This document shows, piece after piece, positions 34,375 through 44,720 of a stretch of DNA of 64,000 bases. The stretch spans positions 274,206 to 338,205 of the forward strand of contig UBNV01000021.1 in assembly GCA_900466945.1 (NCBI GenBank). Reading direction: 5' to 3'. The position numbers were made by a program, and so were the translations under genes. This DNA comes from Hyphomicrobiales bacterium. Lineage in GTDB: Bacteria; Pseudomonadota; Alphaproteobacteria; Rhizobiales; Rhizobiaceae. The first letter of the stretch is position 1. Each line of letters opens with the position of its first letter. Below the pieces are notes generated by a model. It worked only from the letters and a program-made list of their open reading frames with translations. It did not search any database and was not told the origin of the DNA.

Positions 34375-35172
34375 GTGATCAACTGGCTGAGGGTCGGCAT
34401 TTTCCTCGTCGTGCTGCTGGTCGTTTCCGGCCTGCTGATTCCGGTCCAGCTCCTGGCACTGCGCTTCGACTGGCCGCTCCGCCGCCGTCTGCCGCGTCAG
34501 TGGCACCGGATGGCGCTCTGGTTCCTTGGCATCCGGGTCCACGTCCACGGCAAGCTCGATACCCGCCGCCCGCTGATGATCGCCGCCAACCACGCCTCCT
34601 GGAAGGATATCCTCGTTCTCGGCTCGCTCGCCGATGTGGCCTTTATCGCCAAGACCGAAGTGGCCTCCTGGCCGGTCTTCGGGTTTCTTGCTCGGCTGCA
34701 GAAGACGATCTTCGTGGTGCGTGAGGAGAAGCGCCGCACCGGCGACCAGGTCAACGAAATCGCCGCGCGCATGGCCGATGGCGAAATCGTCGTGCTCTTC
34801 CCGGAAGGCACGACCTCGGACGGCAACCGCATACTCGGCATCAAGTCGTCGCTTTTCGGCGCCGCCGCCGCCGCCTTGCCGAAAGAGGGGGAGGGGGTCG
34901 TGCATGTCCAGCCCGTCGCCATCGCCTATACCCGCGTTCAGGGCATGCCCATGGGGCGTTACCACCGTCCCATCGCCGGCTGGCCGGGTGACGTCGGTTT
35001 GGTGGAGCATCTGATCGGCGTTTTGCGTGCAGGCGCGTTGGACGTCGATGTCACATTTGGCGAGACGGTCGAGTTCAAGAAGGGCGACAGCCGCAAGGCG
35101 CTCGCCATCCGCATCGAGGAGCAATTGCGCGCCATGCTGCTCGCCCATCTGCGCGGCCGCCGCCGCTACTGA
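34375..35172 (+). CDS. plsC: 1-acyl-sn-glycerol-3-phosphate acyltransferase (PlsC family)
   Basis: 265 residues with an N-terminal membrane helix (about 6-28). The acyltransferase HX4D motif is H73 to D78 (NHASWKD) and the substrate-binding motif FPEGTTSDGNR is at 142-152. It makes phosphatidic acid from lysophosphatidate. Rhizobia have several PlsC homologues, one of which (OlsA) acylates lyso-ornithine lipid; which one this is cannot be settled here. GTG start, supported by GAGG five bases upstream. Confidence 0.88.
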   Translation: MINWLRVGIFLVVLLVVSGLLIPVQLLALRFDWPLRRRLPRQWHRMALWFLGIRVHVHGKLDTRRPLMIAANHASWKDILVLGSLADVAFIAKTEVASWPVFGFLARLQKTIFVVREEKRRTGDQVNEIAARMADGEIVVLFPEGTTSDGNRILGIKSSLFGAAAAALPKEGEGVVHVQPVAIAYTRVQGMPMGRYHRPIAGWPGDVGLVEHLIGVLRAGALDVDVTFGETVEFKKGDSRKALAIRIEEQLRAMLLAHLRGRRRY

Positions 35173-35229
35173 GCACGCTGGCCAATTTTTCGGTTTAATC
35201 GCCGGGAGAAAACCACTAAATAGCGGCCC

Positions 35230-36624
<1,395 letters not shown>

Positions 36625-36663
36625 AGTGAGGGCCTGAACCTGATCGAACAGGAGCCTGATCGC

Positions 36664-37722
36664 TTGAACGCAACAGAAGTGGTTTCTTCACCCTCGCGCA
36701 ATGTCCGCAACAACCCTGCGACCGACGCCAATCACTTCATCTTGACGTTCGAGAACAACAGGCTTGCCAGCGAGCTTTTCGGCCAGTTCGACCAGCATCT
36801 GAAATTGCTCGAGCAGCGCCTGCAGATCGAAGCCCGCGCCCGCGGAAATTCGGTTGCGATCACGGGTGAACTCCAGGCGACCAACCAGGCCCGCCGCGCG
36901 CTCGACTTCCTCTATGCCCGCCTCCAGAGCGGCGGCTCGGTCGATGCCTCCGACGTCGAAGGTGCGATCCGCATGGCGGTGGCCGCAGACGACCAGCTGT
37001 CGCTGCCGACGATGGAGCGCAAGGCCAAGCTTTCCATGGCCCAGATTTCCACGCGCAAGAAGACGATCGCGGCCCGCACGCCCACCCAGGACGCCTATAT
37101 GCGTGCGCTGGAGCGGTCCGAAATGGTCTTCGGCGTCGGCCCCGCCGGCACCGGCAAGACCTATCTCGCCGTCGCCCATGCCGCCCAACTCCTGGAGCGA
37201 GGTGTCGTCGATCGCATCGTGCTCACGCGCCCGGCCGTGGAAGCCGGCGAACGCCTCGGATTCCTGCCCGGCGACATGAAGGACAAGGTCGATCCCTACC
37301 TTCGTCCGCTTTATGATGCGCTCTACGACATGATCCCGGGCGACAAGGTCGAACGCGCCATCACAGCCGGCGTCATCGAGATTGCGCCGCTTGCCTTCAT
37401 GCGCGGCCGTACACTGGCCAATGCCGCGATCATCCTCGACGAGGCGCAGAACACGACCTCGATGCAGATGAAGATGTTCCTCACCCGCCTTGGTGACAAT
37501 GGTCGTATGATCATCACCGGCGATCCGAGCCAGGTCGACCTGCCACGCGGCGTCACCTCCGGTCTGGTCGAGGCACTACAGGTGCTCAAGGGCGTTGAAG
37601 GCGTCTCGGTGGTCCGCTTCAAGGATACGGATGTCGTGCGCCACCCGCTTGTCGGCCGCATCGTGCAGGCCTATGACGCGAAGTACAAGGTACAGGACGA
37701 GAGCGAGCAGAGCGAGCACTAA
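36664..37722 (+). CDS. phoH: PhoH-like ATPase (YbeZ)
   Basis: 352 residues. Walker A GPAGTGKT at 159-166 and Walker B-like AIILDEAQNTT later. PhoH-like proteins of this position (YbeZ) are nucleotide-binding partners of YbeY in RNA processing and ribosome quality control. The TTG start at 36664 is supported by AGGAG about nine bases upstream. The ybeY gene follows by 20 bases. Confidence 0.93.
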   Translation: MNATEVVSSPSRNVRNNPATDANHFILTFENNRLASELFGQFDQHLKLLEQRLQIEARARGNSVAITGELQATNQARRALDFLYARLQSGGSVDASDVEGAIRMAVAADDQLSLPTMERKAKLSMAQISTRKKTIAARTPTQDAYMRALERSEMVFGVGPAGTGKTYLAVAHAAQLLERGVVDRIVLTRPAVEAGERLGFLPGDMKDKVDPYLRPLYDALYDMIPGDKVERAITAGVIEIAPLAFMRGRTLANAAIILDEAQNTTSMQMKMFLTRLGDNGRMIITGDPSQVDLPRGVTSGLVEALQVLKGVEGVSVVRFKDTDVVRHPLVGRIVQAYDAKYKVQDESEQSEH

Positions 37723-37742
37723 GCCCGCTCTGCCATGAAACG

Positions 37743-38249
37743 ATGAGCCAGTTGGACATACAGATCGCCGTCGAAGCCGACGGTTGGGCAGACGAGACCG
37801 CGTTGGAAGCCTTGGCTTCCCGCGTTCTCGGTGCAGCCGAGACCCATCTTGCGGCAAGTGAAGGCCAGCCCTTCCCGAAACAGCCGACCGAGGTCTCGCT
37901 CGTCTTCGCAGATGACGAAATGATCCGCGAAATCAATGCCGAATGGCGCGACAAGGACAAGCCGACAAATGTCTTGTCCTTCCCCGCCTTCCCGGTGACG
38001 CCGGGCAAAATGCCTGGACCCATGCTCGGCGACATCATCATCGCCCGCGAGACGGTGGAGCGCGAGGCGGTTGATCTCGAAAAGGCTTTCGAGGATCATC
38101 TGACCCACCTGATGGTTCATGGATTTCTGCATCTCTTCGGCTACGACCACATCGAAGTGACCGATGCCGAGAAAATGGAAGCGCTGGAGACTCGCATTCT
38201 GGCGAAACTTGGCCTATCTGACCCCTATGCGGGACAAGACCCGATCTGA
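37743..38249 (+). CDS. ybeY: Endoribonuclease YbeY (rRNA maturation factor)
   Basis: 168 residues. The zinc motif is HGFLHLFGYDH, with H126, H130 and H136 spaced as in the family, preceded by NVLSFP. YbeY takes part in 16S rRNA 3'-end maturation and 70S quality control; it was studied in Sinorhizobium because of its effect on symbiosis and stress tolerance. Between phoH and the CBS-domain gene, with 12 bases to the latter. Confidence 0.95.
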   Translation: MSQLDIQIAVEADGWADETALEALASRVLGAAETHLAASEGQPFPKQPTEVSLVFADDEMIREINAEWRDKDKPTNVLSFPAFPVTPGKMPGPMLGDIIIARETVEREAVDLEKAFEDHLTHLMVHGFLHLFGYDHIEVTDAEKMEALETRILAKLGLSDPYAGQDPI

Positions 38250-38261
38250 TAGTTTGGAACA

Positions 38262-39548
38262 ATGACCGATTTTGCGACGAAAACGGCCCCCGAGGCCAAA
38301 GAGAGTAACGAGGGATCCTCTTCCGAAGAGGGCAGTAGTCCTTCCCGAGCGGAAAGCTCGGCACGACAATCCCCGTCTTTCTGGGCCCGTCTGGCCCGCA
38401 TCCTGAAGCCGTCTTCCTCCACAAGCCTGCGCGAGGATCTGACGGTCGCCTTGAACGCCGATGCCCAGTTGGGCGAAGCCTTCACGCCCGAAGAACGGGC
38501 AATGCTCAACAACATCCTTCGCTTCCGCGAGATCCGTGTCGAGGACATCATGGTCCCGCGCGTCGATATCGAAGCGGTCGACCAGAGCGTCACCATCGGC
38601 GAACTCATGACCATCTTCGATGTGTCCGGCCGTTCGCGCATGCCTGTCTATGCCGACACGCTCGATGACCCGCGCGGCATGGTCCATATCCGCGATCTCC
38701 TGTCCTACGTCACCAAGCAGGCTCGTAGTCGGAAGCGCGTGGCAAAGCCCGCTGCCGCGGAAAACGGTGCGGAAAAGCTGGAAAAGGCCGACAAGCCGGC
38801 CAAGCCGAAAATGGATTTCGACCTGGCTCGCATCGATCTCAGCAAGACGGTCGCCGAAGCCGGCATCATCCGGTCGATCCTCTTCGTGCCGCCCTCCATG
38901 CTCGCTTCCGACCTGATGAGCCGCATGCAGGCAGCCCGTACCCAGATGGCGTTGGTCATCGACGAATATGGTGGCACCGACGGTCTCGTCAGCCATGAAG
39001 ACATCGTCGAAATGGTCATCGGTGACATCGATGACGAACACGACGATGAAGAAGTCATGTTCAGCCGCGTCTCCGACGACGTCATCGTCGCCGACGCACG
39101 CGTCGAGCTCGAGGAAATCGCCGAGGCGATCGGCCCCGATTTCGACATCAAGGATCGCCTCGAGGATGTCGATACGCTGGGCGGCCTGATCTTCTCGGCT
39201 CTTGGCCGCATCCCGGCGCGGGGAGAGGTGGTCCAGGCGCTGCCCGGCTTTGAGTTCCATATTCTCGACGCCGATCCCCGTCGCATCAAGCGCGTTCGCG
39301 TCTCCCGCAAGCGCGCCGGCGCCCGCCGCCGCTCGACCGCGAAGGGAGAGGTGGATACCCGTCCCGACGTGGAAGGGGATGCCAAGACGCCTAAGGCCGA
39401 GCCTGCCGTGCAGGCAGAAGCAGCCCCCAAGGCTCGGACCAAGGCGCCGGCGAAACCCCGCGCATCGAAGGCTGCCGCCACCCCTGGCGAGCCAGCCGTC
39501 GAGGTGGTCGAGGCCACGGCAGAGAGCGCCGACCGGCCGTCGACCTGA
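38262..39548 (+). CDS. CBS-domain CorC/TlyC-like protein
   Basis: 428 residues. The first 60 are charged and probably disordered; then comes a CBS pair starting near ERAMLNNILRFREIRVEDIM and ending with TQMALVIDEYGGTDGLVSHE, and the CorC_HlyC FAD-binding-like domain. The last 80 residues are lysine/alanine/proline-rich. There is no DUF21 membrane domain, so it is the short CorC type encoded beside ybeY and lnt, linked elsewhere to magnesium and cobalt efflux. Older annotations as hemolysin are misleading. Confidence 0.9.
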   Translation: MTDFATKTAPEAKESNEGSSSEEGSSPSRAESSARQSPSFWARLARILKPSSSTSLREDLTVALNADAQLGEAFTPEERAMLNNILRFREIRVEDIMVPRVDIEAVDQSVTIGELMTIFDVSGRSRMPVYADTLDDPRGMVHIRDLLSYVTKQARSRKRVAKPAAAENGAEKLEKADKPAKPKMDFDLARIDLSKTVAEAGIIRSILFVPPSMLASDLMSRMQAARTQMALVIDEYGGTDGLVSHEDIVEMVIGDIDDEHDDEEVMFSRVSDDVIVADARVELEEIAEAIGPDFDIKDRLEDVDTLGGLIFSALGRIPARGEVVQALPGFEFHILDADPRRIKRVRVSRKRAGARRRSTAKGEVDTRPDVEGDAKTPKAEPAVQAEAAPKARTKAPAKPRASKAAATPGEPAVEVVEATAESADRPST

Positions 39549-39638
39549 CGGTCGGCGCCGCCCACGCCGAAAACCGCGACACGACCCCTGTTTTTTGGGA
39601 GACTGCGGGCGTTTGATTCGCGGTCATAAGGGGTGGAC

Positions 39639-41228
39639 ATGCAGGCTTTGGCAGCGAGGATCGTGCTGCTGTGGGGGGTGAGACGAGCAGGTCTTGCAGT
39701 TCTCGCAGGAGCGATCGGGGCATTGGCCCTTCCGCCTTTCGACATCTTCGCTTCAATGTTCGTCTCTTTCACGTTGCTCGTCTGGCTTCTGGACGGGGCG
39801 ACTGGCAATGCCGAAACAGGCAGGGCAGGGCTCTCCTCCTCCTTCTGGATGGGCTGGTTCTTCGGCTTCGGCTATTTCGTCAGTGGCCTCTGGTGGCTGG
39901 GCAATGCGCTTCTGCTCGAAGCGGATGAGTTCGCCTGGGCAATCCCGCTTGCGGTTCTTGGGCTCCCCGCGGTACTCGCCATCTTCTATGGCCTCGCCAC
40001 CATGCTGGCACGGCTGCTCTGGTCCGACGGCCTGGGGCGTATCGCAGCCCTTGCGGCCGCCTTTGGCCTCGTCGAGTGGCTGCGCAGTGTTGTAGCGACC
40101 GGATTTCCTTGGAACGCGATCGGCTATGCCGCCATGCCGGTACCCCTGATGATGCAGTCAAGCTACCTGCTTGGCATCCTCGCGGTCACTCCCCTCGCGG
40201 TCTTCGTCTTTGCCGCGCCCGCCCTTCTCGGCACGCGCCGTGGTTCCTGGCCAGGCCTGCTTCTCGCCGGCCTGCTGCTTGCAGCGCATTTCGGCTACGG
40301 TGGTTATCGCCTTTACGTGGCGCCCCCGATCGTGGCGGACAAGACGCTGACAGTCCGCCTCGTCCAGCCGGCGATCGACCAGTCCCAAAAGATGGAAAAC
40401 ACTGACCGCATAGGGATCTTCGAAAAGCACCTGAGCCTGAGCGCCGCAGCCCCAGAAGACGGCAAGCCGCGACCCGATGTGATCATCTGGCCCGAAACCT
40501 CCGTCCCCTTCATTCTGACCGAAAACCCGGATGCCCTCCTTCGCATCGGTGACGTCCTGCAGGAGGGGCAGATCCTGCTGACAGGCGCCGTTCGTGCTGA
40601 GGAGCGGGGCGCGGGCCAGCCGCCGCTCTACTACAATTCGGTCTACATGATCGACGACGGGGGGCAGATCCTCGGCGCAAGCGACAAGGTGCATCTGACG
40701 CCCTTCGGCGAATATGTTCCCTTCGAAGCCGTCCTGCGTCGGTTTGGCATCGAGGAACTGATCAGTCTGCCGGGCGGCTTCACCGCCGCGTCCAGTCGGA
40801 CGCCTCTGACGCTGCCGTCCGGTATCGGTTTCTATCCGCTGATCTGCTACGAAGCGATTTTCCCCGGCGAAATCGCGCCGGACCTCGCCGGTGCAAACGC
40901 GATCCTGAACGTGACGAACGACGCCTGGTTCGGCTCCACTCCTGGCCCCTACCAGCACTTCCTCCAGTCCCGGATTCGCGCGGTCGAGACGGGCATTCCC
41001 CTGGTTCGCGTGGCCAATAACGGAATTTCGGCGGTCGTGGACCCCTATGGGCGCGTGGTCGACGGTCTTGCGCTCAACGCGTCCGGAGCGGTCGATGCAA
41101 CCCTTGATATCAATTCAATGCCCAAACGGAACATTCAATCTCACCTATTAAACTTCTGGTTGGTGCTTGCCGCGATGGCCTTGATTGCCATTTTTTCTAG
41201 TCTGGGTTTTATTAAGCGGGCGAATTGA
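39639..41228 (+). CDS. lnt: Apolipoprotein N-acyltransferase
   Basis: 529 residues. A six-to-eight-helix membrane part (about 10-210) precedes the nitrilase domain. The catalytic triad by family analogy is E286 (WPETSVPF), K350 (DKVHLTPFGEYVPF) and C403 (LICYEAIFP). It adds the third acyl chain to lipoproteins. I prefer the ATG at 39639 with AAGGGG upstream over a GTG six bases earlier. The Sinorhizobium homologue is known as actA and is needed for acid tolerance. Confidence 0.95.
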   Translation: MQALAARIVLLWGVRRAGLAVLAGAIGALALPPFDIFASMFVSFTLLVWLLDGATGNAETGRAGLSSSFWMGWFFGFGYFVSGLWWLGNALLLEADEFAWAIPLAVLGLPAVLAIFYGLATMLARLLWSDGLGRIAALAAAFGLVEWLRSVVATGFPWNAIGYAAMPVPLMMQSSYLLGILAVTPLAVFVFAAPALLGTRRGSWPGLLLAGLLLAAHFGYGGYRLYVAPPIVADKTLTVRLVQPAIDQSQKMENTDRIGIFEKHLSLSAAAPEDGKPRPDVIIWPETSVPFILTENPDALLRIGDVLQEGQILLTGAVRAEERGAGQPPLYYNSVYMIDDGGQILGASDKVHLTPFGEYVPFEAVLRRFGIEELISLPGGFTAASSRTPLTLPSGIGFYPLICYEAIFPGEIAPDLAGANAILNVTNDAWFGSTPGPYQHFLQSRIRAVETGIPLVRVANNGISAVVDPYGRVVDGLALNASGAVDATLDINSMPKRNIQSHLLNFWLVLAAMALIAIFSSLGFIKRAN

Positions 41229-41375
41229 CCAAAAACCCCTAAAATTGCATAGTGGCTCAGACCGGTAATCTACAAGTATGCTGAAAGATCAGCGATCGCG
41301 ATTACAACGTATCGTTATGGTTTCGCGAGCGCGGGGTTCTGGTCGGAGCGCCAACAATTTGTCAGGACGACATTA

Positions 41376-41795
41376 ATGATCGAGAACAAGAAGAAGCCGA
41401 ACCCGATTGACATCCATGTCGGGAGCCGGATCAGGCTTCGTCGCACGATGCTTGGCATGAGCCAGGAAAAGCTTGGCGAAAGCCTCGGGATCACCTTCCA
41501 GCAGATCCAGAAATACGAAAAGGGAACCAACCGTGTAGGCGCCAGCCGCCTTCAGAACATCTCCAACATTCTGACGGTGCCGGTTTCTTTCTTTTTCGAG
41601 GATGCACCGGGCGAGCAAACATCGGGCGCTGCCGGGATGGCCGAAGCTTCGAGCTCCAACTATGTCGTCGATTTCCTGTCGTCTTCAGAAGGACTGCAGC
41701 TCAACCGTGCTTTCGTGAAGATCAGCGATGCCAAAGTTCGCCGCAAGATCGTCGACCTCGTCAAGGCACTGGCGGCCGAAGCCGACAGCGAGTGA
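41376..41795 (+). CDS. phrR: Cro/CI (XRE) helix-turn-helix regulator, PhrR/PraR-like
   Basis: 139 residues. The N-terminal helix-turn-helix covers VGSRIRLRRTMLGMSQEKLG and GITFQQIQKYEKGTNRVGAS; the C-terminal part (SSNYVVDFLSSSEGLQLNRA) is a conserved extension. From memory, the Sinorhizobium gene next to actA (lnt) was named phrR for its low-pH induction, and PraR proteins of rhizobia regulate biofilm and quorum-sensing genes. AGGA precedes the ATG. A terminator separates it from metK. Confidence 0.88.
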   Translation: MIENKKKPNPIDIHVGSRIRLRRTMLGMSQEKLGESLGITFQQIQKYEKGTNRVGASRLQNISNILTVPVSFFFEDAPGEQTSGAAGMAEASSSNYVVDFLSSSEGLQLNRAFVKISDAKVRRKIVDLVKALAAEADSE

Positions 41796-41819
41796 ACGGG
41801 CCACGTCCTGGTCAAAGAG

Positions 41820-41843
41820 AGCGGCCGCAGGGCCGCTTTTTTT
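41820..41843 (+). terminator. Intrinsic terminator after phrR
   Basis: AGCGGCC (41820-41826), loop GCAG, GGCCGCT (41831-41837) and a run of seven Ts ending at 41843. It isolates metK transcription from the upstream operon. Confidence 0.88.
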
Positions 41844-41868
41844 ATGCGTATGGTAGGAAATGTTTACT

Positions 41869-41890
41869 CACATAAAGATATATTTATGTG
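41869..41890 (+). promoter_or_regulatory. Inverted repeat upstream of metK, candidate operator
   Basis: CACATAAA (41869-41876), six-base centre GATATA, TTTATGTG (41883-41890): perfect 8-bp arms in AT-rich DNA about 70 bases before the metK ATG. The size and symmetry fit a dimeric repressor. It resembles what I recall of sites for ArsR-type SahR regulators of the methionine cycle, but this match is from memory. Confidence 0.5.
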
Positions 41891-41959
41891 GTTGTGTCCT
41901 TGTCATCGCTGCTGGAACTGAGTAACGATGCCGCCATCCATACTTTGAGGGGAATCCCG

Positions 41960-43198
41960 ATGCGCGCAAACTACCTCTTCACCAGCGAATCCGTTTCCGA
42001 AGGTCACCCGGATAAGGTTTGTGACCGAATTTCCGATGAAATTGTCGATCTCGTCTACCGCGAAGCGGCCAAGACCGGTGTCGATCCCTGGACCGTGCGC
42101 ATCGCCTGCGAAACCCTGGCCACCACGAACCGCGTCGTCATCGCCGGCGAAGTCCGCCTTCCCCCGAGCCTGATGAAGACCGACAAGAACGGCAACGAGG
42201 TTATCAACCCGGCCAAGTTCAAGTCCGCCGCCCGCAAGGCCATTCGCGACATCGGCTACGAACAGGACGGCTTCCACTGGAAGACGGCCAAGATAGACGT
42301 CCTCCTGCACTTCCAGTCCGCCCACATTGCTCAGGGCGTCGACAAGGCTGCCGATAGTTCCAACAGCGAAGGCGCCGGCGACCAGGGCATCATGTTCGGT
42401 TACGCCTGCAAGGAAACGCCGGACCTGATGCCGGCCCCCATCTACTATTCGCACAAGATCCTGCAGACGCTGTCGACCGCCCGCAAGAAGGGTGAAGGCG
42501 ACGTCGGCAAGCTCGGCCCGGACGCCAAGAGCCAAGTCACCGTCCGTTACGTCGACGGCAAGCCAGCTGAAGCCACCTCGATCGTTCTGTCCACCCAGCA
42601 TCTCGACGAGAACTGGGATTCCAAGAAGGTTCGCCAGGTCGTCGAGCCTTATATCCGCGAAGCCCTAGGCGAACTGAAGATCGCCGACGATTGCGCCTGG
42701 TACATCAACCCGACCGGCAAGTTCGTCATCGGCGGCCCGGATGGTGACGCAGGCCTCACCGGCCGCAAGATCATCGTCGACACCTATGGCGGTGCCGCCC
42801 CCCATGGCGGTGGCGCCTTCTCCGGCAAGGACACGACCAAGGTCGACCGTTCGGCAGCCTATGCCGCCCGATACCTTGCCAAGAACGTCGTTGCCGCCGG
42901 CCTCGCCGAGCGCTGCACGATCCAGATCTCCTACGCGATCGGCATTGCCCAGCCCCTGTCGATCTATGTCGACCTGCATGGCACCGGCAAGGTGACCGAG
43001 GACGAGGTCGAAGCCGGTCTCCGCAAGGTCATGGACTTGTCCCCATCGGGCATCCGCCGCCATCTTGACCTGAACAAGCCGATCTATGCTAAGACGTCCG
43101 CTTACGGCCATTTCGGCCGCAAGGCTGGCCGTGATGGTTCCTTCTCCTGGGAGAAGCTGGACCTGGTCAAGCCGCTCAAGGATGCGATCAAGGCTTGA
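41960..43198 (+). CDS. metK: S-adenosylmethionine synthetase
   Basis: 412 residues. MRANYLFTSESVSEGHPDKVCDRISD carries the ATP/methionine-binding start; GAGDQGIMFGYA and the P-loop-like GGGAFSGKDTTKVDRS follow. It makes SAM from methionine and ATP, feeding the many SAM-dependent enzymes in this window. The ATG at 41960 fits the family; the open frame reaches back to 41888. No SAM-II-like riboswitch is apparent in the leader. Confidence 0.97.
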   Translation: MRANYLFTSESVSEGHPDKVCDRISDEIVDLVYREAAKTGVDPWTVRIACETLATTNRVVIAGEVRLPPSLMKTDKNGNEVINPAKFKSAARKAIRDIGYEQDGFHWKTAKIDVLLHFQSAHIAQGVDKAADSSNSEGAGDQGIMFGYACKETPDLMPAPIYYSHKILQTLSTARKKGEGDVGKLGPDAKSQVTVRYVDGKPAEATSIVLSTQHLDENWDSKKVRQVVEPYIREALGELKIADDCAWYINPTGKFVIGGPDGDAGLTGRKIIVDTYGGAAPHGGGAFSGKDTTKVDRSAAYAARYLAKNVVAAGLAERCTIQISYAIGIAQPLSIYVDLHGTGKVTEDEVEAGLRKVMDLSPSGIRRHLDLNKPIYAKTSAYGHFGRKAGRDGSFSWEKLDLVKPLKDAIKA

Positions 43199-43203
43199 TC
43201 TGA

Positions 43204-43905
43204 ATGACGGAACAGGAACGCAGGACGAGGTCGACCGAAGCCTTCTTCGGTCGACGCAAGGGAAAGCCGTTGCGCGACCTTCAGGTCGAGCGGATGGAAA
43301 CCGTCCTGCCGGAACTGAAGGTAGACCTCGCATCACCGGTGCCGGCCGACCTGAAATCCCTGTTTCCGGTTCCAGTCGACAAGATCCGTCTCGAAATAGG
43401 CTTCGGCGGCGGTGAGCATCTCGTTCACCGCGCCCGCACCAATCCGACCACCGGCTTCATCGGCGTCGAACCCTTCATCAATTCCATGGCGAAGCTGCTC
43501 GCAGTCATCGAGGCCGAGGGATTGCAGAACATCCGCGTCTATGATGATGACGCGACCCAACTGCTTGATTGGCTGCCGGAAGGCCAGATCGACCAGATCG
43601 ATCTTCTCTATGCCGATCCCTGGCCGAAGAAGCGTCACTGGAAGCGCCGTTTCGTCTCGCAGGTCAATCTCGACCGCTTCCACAAGGTCCTGAAGCCGAA
43701 AGGCATCTTTTGCTTCGCCTCCGACATCGACACCTATGTCAACTGGACGCTGCAGCACTGCCGCGATCATGGTGGTTTCGAATGGACGGCGCGCAATGCA
43801 GCCGACTGGCTCACGCCCTATGACGGCTGGCCGGGGACGCGCTATGAGGCCAAGGCCCGTCGTGAAGGCCGCTCCTCGGCCTATCTGACTTTCGTAAAGC
43901 GCTGA
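43204..43905 (+). CDS. trmB: tRNA (guanine-N7-)-methyltransferase
   Basis: 233 residues. The SAM-binding motif IRLEIGFGGGEHLVHRA and the TrmB signature block LYADPWPKKRHWKRRF, which continues into VNLDRFHKVLKPKG, are clear. It makes m7G46 in tRNA. Five bases after metK, so probably co-transcribed, giving enzyme and cofactor supply in one transcript. Confidence 0.95.
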   Translation: MTEQERRTRSTEAFFGRRKGKPLRDLQVERMETVLPELKVDLASPVPADLKSLFPVPVDKIRLEIGFGGGEHLVHRARTNPTTGFIGVEPFINSMAKLLAVIEAEGLQNIRVYDDDATQLLDWLPEGQIDQIDLLYADPWPKKRHWKRRFVSQVNLDRFHKVLKPKGIFCFASDIDTYVNWTLQHCRDHGGFEWTARNAADWLTPYDGWPGTRYEAKARREGRSSAYLTFVKR

Positions 43906-43921
43906 TTCGCCACCGCCTCGG

Positions 43922-43940
43922 GCAGCGAAGCTTTCGCTGC
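43922..43940. terminator. Hairpin between convergent trmB and DUF1150 genes
   Basis: GCAGCGAA (43922-43929), loop GCT, TTCGCTGC (43933-43940); perfect 8-bp stem. No U-tract on either side, so terminator function is uncertain. Confidence 0.4.
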
Positions 43941-43945
43941 ACCAG

Positions 43946-44203
43946 TCAGTGCAGCGAGACTGTCTTCAGGTCGTCTTCCGCTGCCTTGAAGAAGGTGCTC
44001 GAACGGTTGTCGGTGAGCAGGATGGGCGTGCCGTCGGCAGCAAACAGTGCCCACAGATCCAGCGTCGGATCGATTTCCGGAGCTTCTGGGAAGCAGCGGG
44101 ATACCTCGTCTGACTTCATTTTCCGGATATAGCCCACTTCGCCGGCACCGAGATGTGCGAGCTCTGACTTGGTCAGTCGGGACGAGGCTTCTTTCAGTAA
44201 CAT
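43946..44203 (-). CDS. DUF1150 family protein
   Basis: 85 residues, matching the small alphaproteobacterial DUF1150 family (core LGAGEVGYIRKMKSDEV and LWALFAADGTPILLTDNR). Function unknown. In alphaproteobacteria it is usually next to an Hsp20 gene, as here, 50 bases downstream of it on the same strand, so it is likely heat co-induced. Confidence 0.85.
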   Translation of the reverse strand: MLLKEASSRLTKSELAHLGAGEVGYIRKMKSDEVSRCFPEAPEIDPTLDLWALFAADGTPILLTDNRSSTFFKAAEDDLKTVSLH

Positions 44204-44252
44204 TCCGATCCTCCGCGAATGAGGGAGAGGCGGCCGAACATTGCCGCAAGTC

Positions 44253-44675
44253 TCATTCTGCGGTGGAGATGTTAATTTTCCTTACCAGATGCACCGGGTC
44301 GTGCCGGATGATTTCGATCGACAGCAGGCCGTTTCTGAGTGACGCACCTGTCACCTCCATACCGTCTTCGATCGCGAAGACGCGTTGGAATTGCCGCGAG
44401 GCGATACCGCGAAACAGATAGTCCGCTTCGTCGCGTTCCGCCTGCTTGCCCCGGATGATCAGCTGGTTCGCCTCGAGGCTGACGTCGAGCTCGTCCTCGG
44501 CAAAGCCTGCGACGGCGAGCGTCACGCGCAGCCTTTCCGTCGCATTCTGCTGCGCCAGCCGCTCGATGTCATAGGGTGGATAGCCATCACTGCCCCGAGG
44601 CCGCCGCAAAGTGCTGCCATCGCCGGTGTCGAAGGTGATGAGAAAGGCTTCCGTCGGCAGTCTGGTCCGTGTCAT
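44253..44675 (-). CDS. Small heat-shock protein (Hsp20/alpha-crystallin family)
   Basis: 140 residues. A short N-terminal arm ending YPPYDIERL precedes the alpha-crystallin domain (LRVTLAVAGFAEDELDVSLE, GLLSIEI). ATP-independent holdase for unfolding proteins. A sigma-32-like promoter lies about 46 bases upstream. A rhizobial ROSE-type RNA thermometer is possible in such leaders, but the 46 bases here look too short for one. Confidence 0.9.
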   Translation of the reverse strand: MTRTRLPTEAFLITFDTGDGSTLRRPRGSDGYPPYDIERLAQQNATERLRVTLAVAGFAEDELDVSLEANQLIIRGKQAERDEADYLFRGIASRQFQRVFAIEDGMEVTGASLRNGLLSIEIIRHDPVHLVRKINISTAE

Positions 44676-44720
44676 TTCATTCCCTTGTTCAGCCGGGCAG
44701 GGGCCGGCCGTCAGCCATCA

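Noticed and set aside
41844..41959. A SAM riboswitch in the metK leader
   Set aside because: The leader is short and AT-rich; no SAM-II or SAM/SAH-type pseudoknot was visible, only the inverted repeat.
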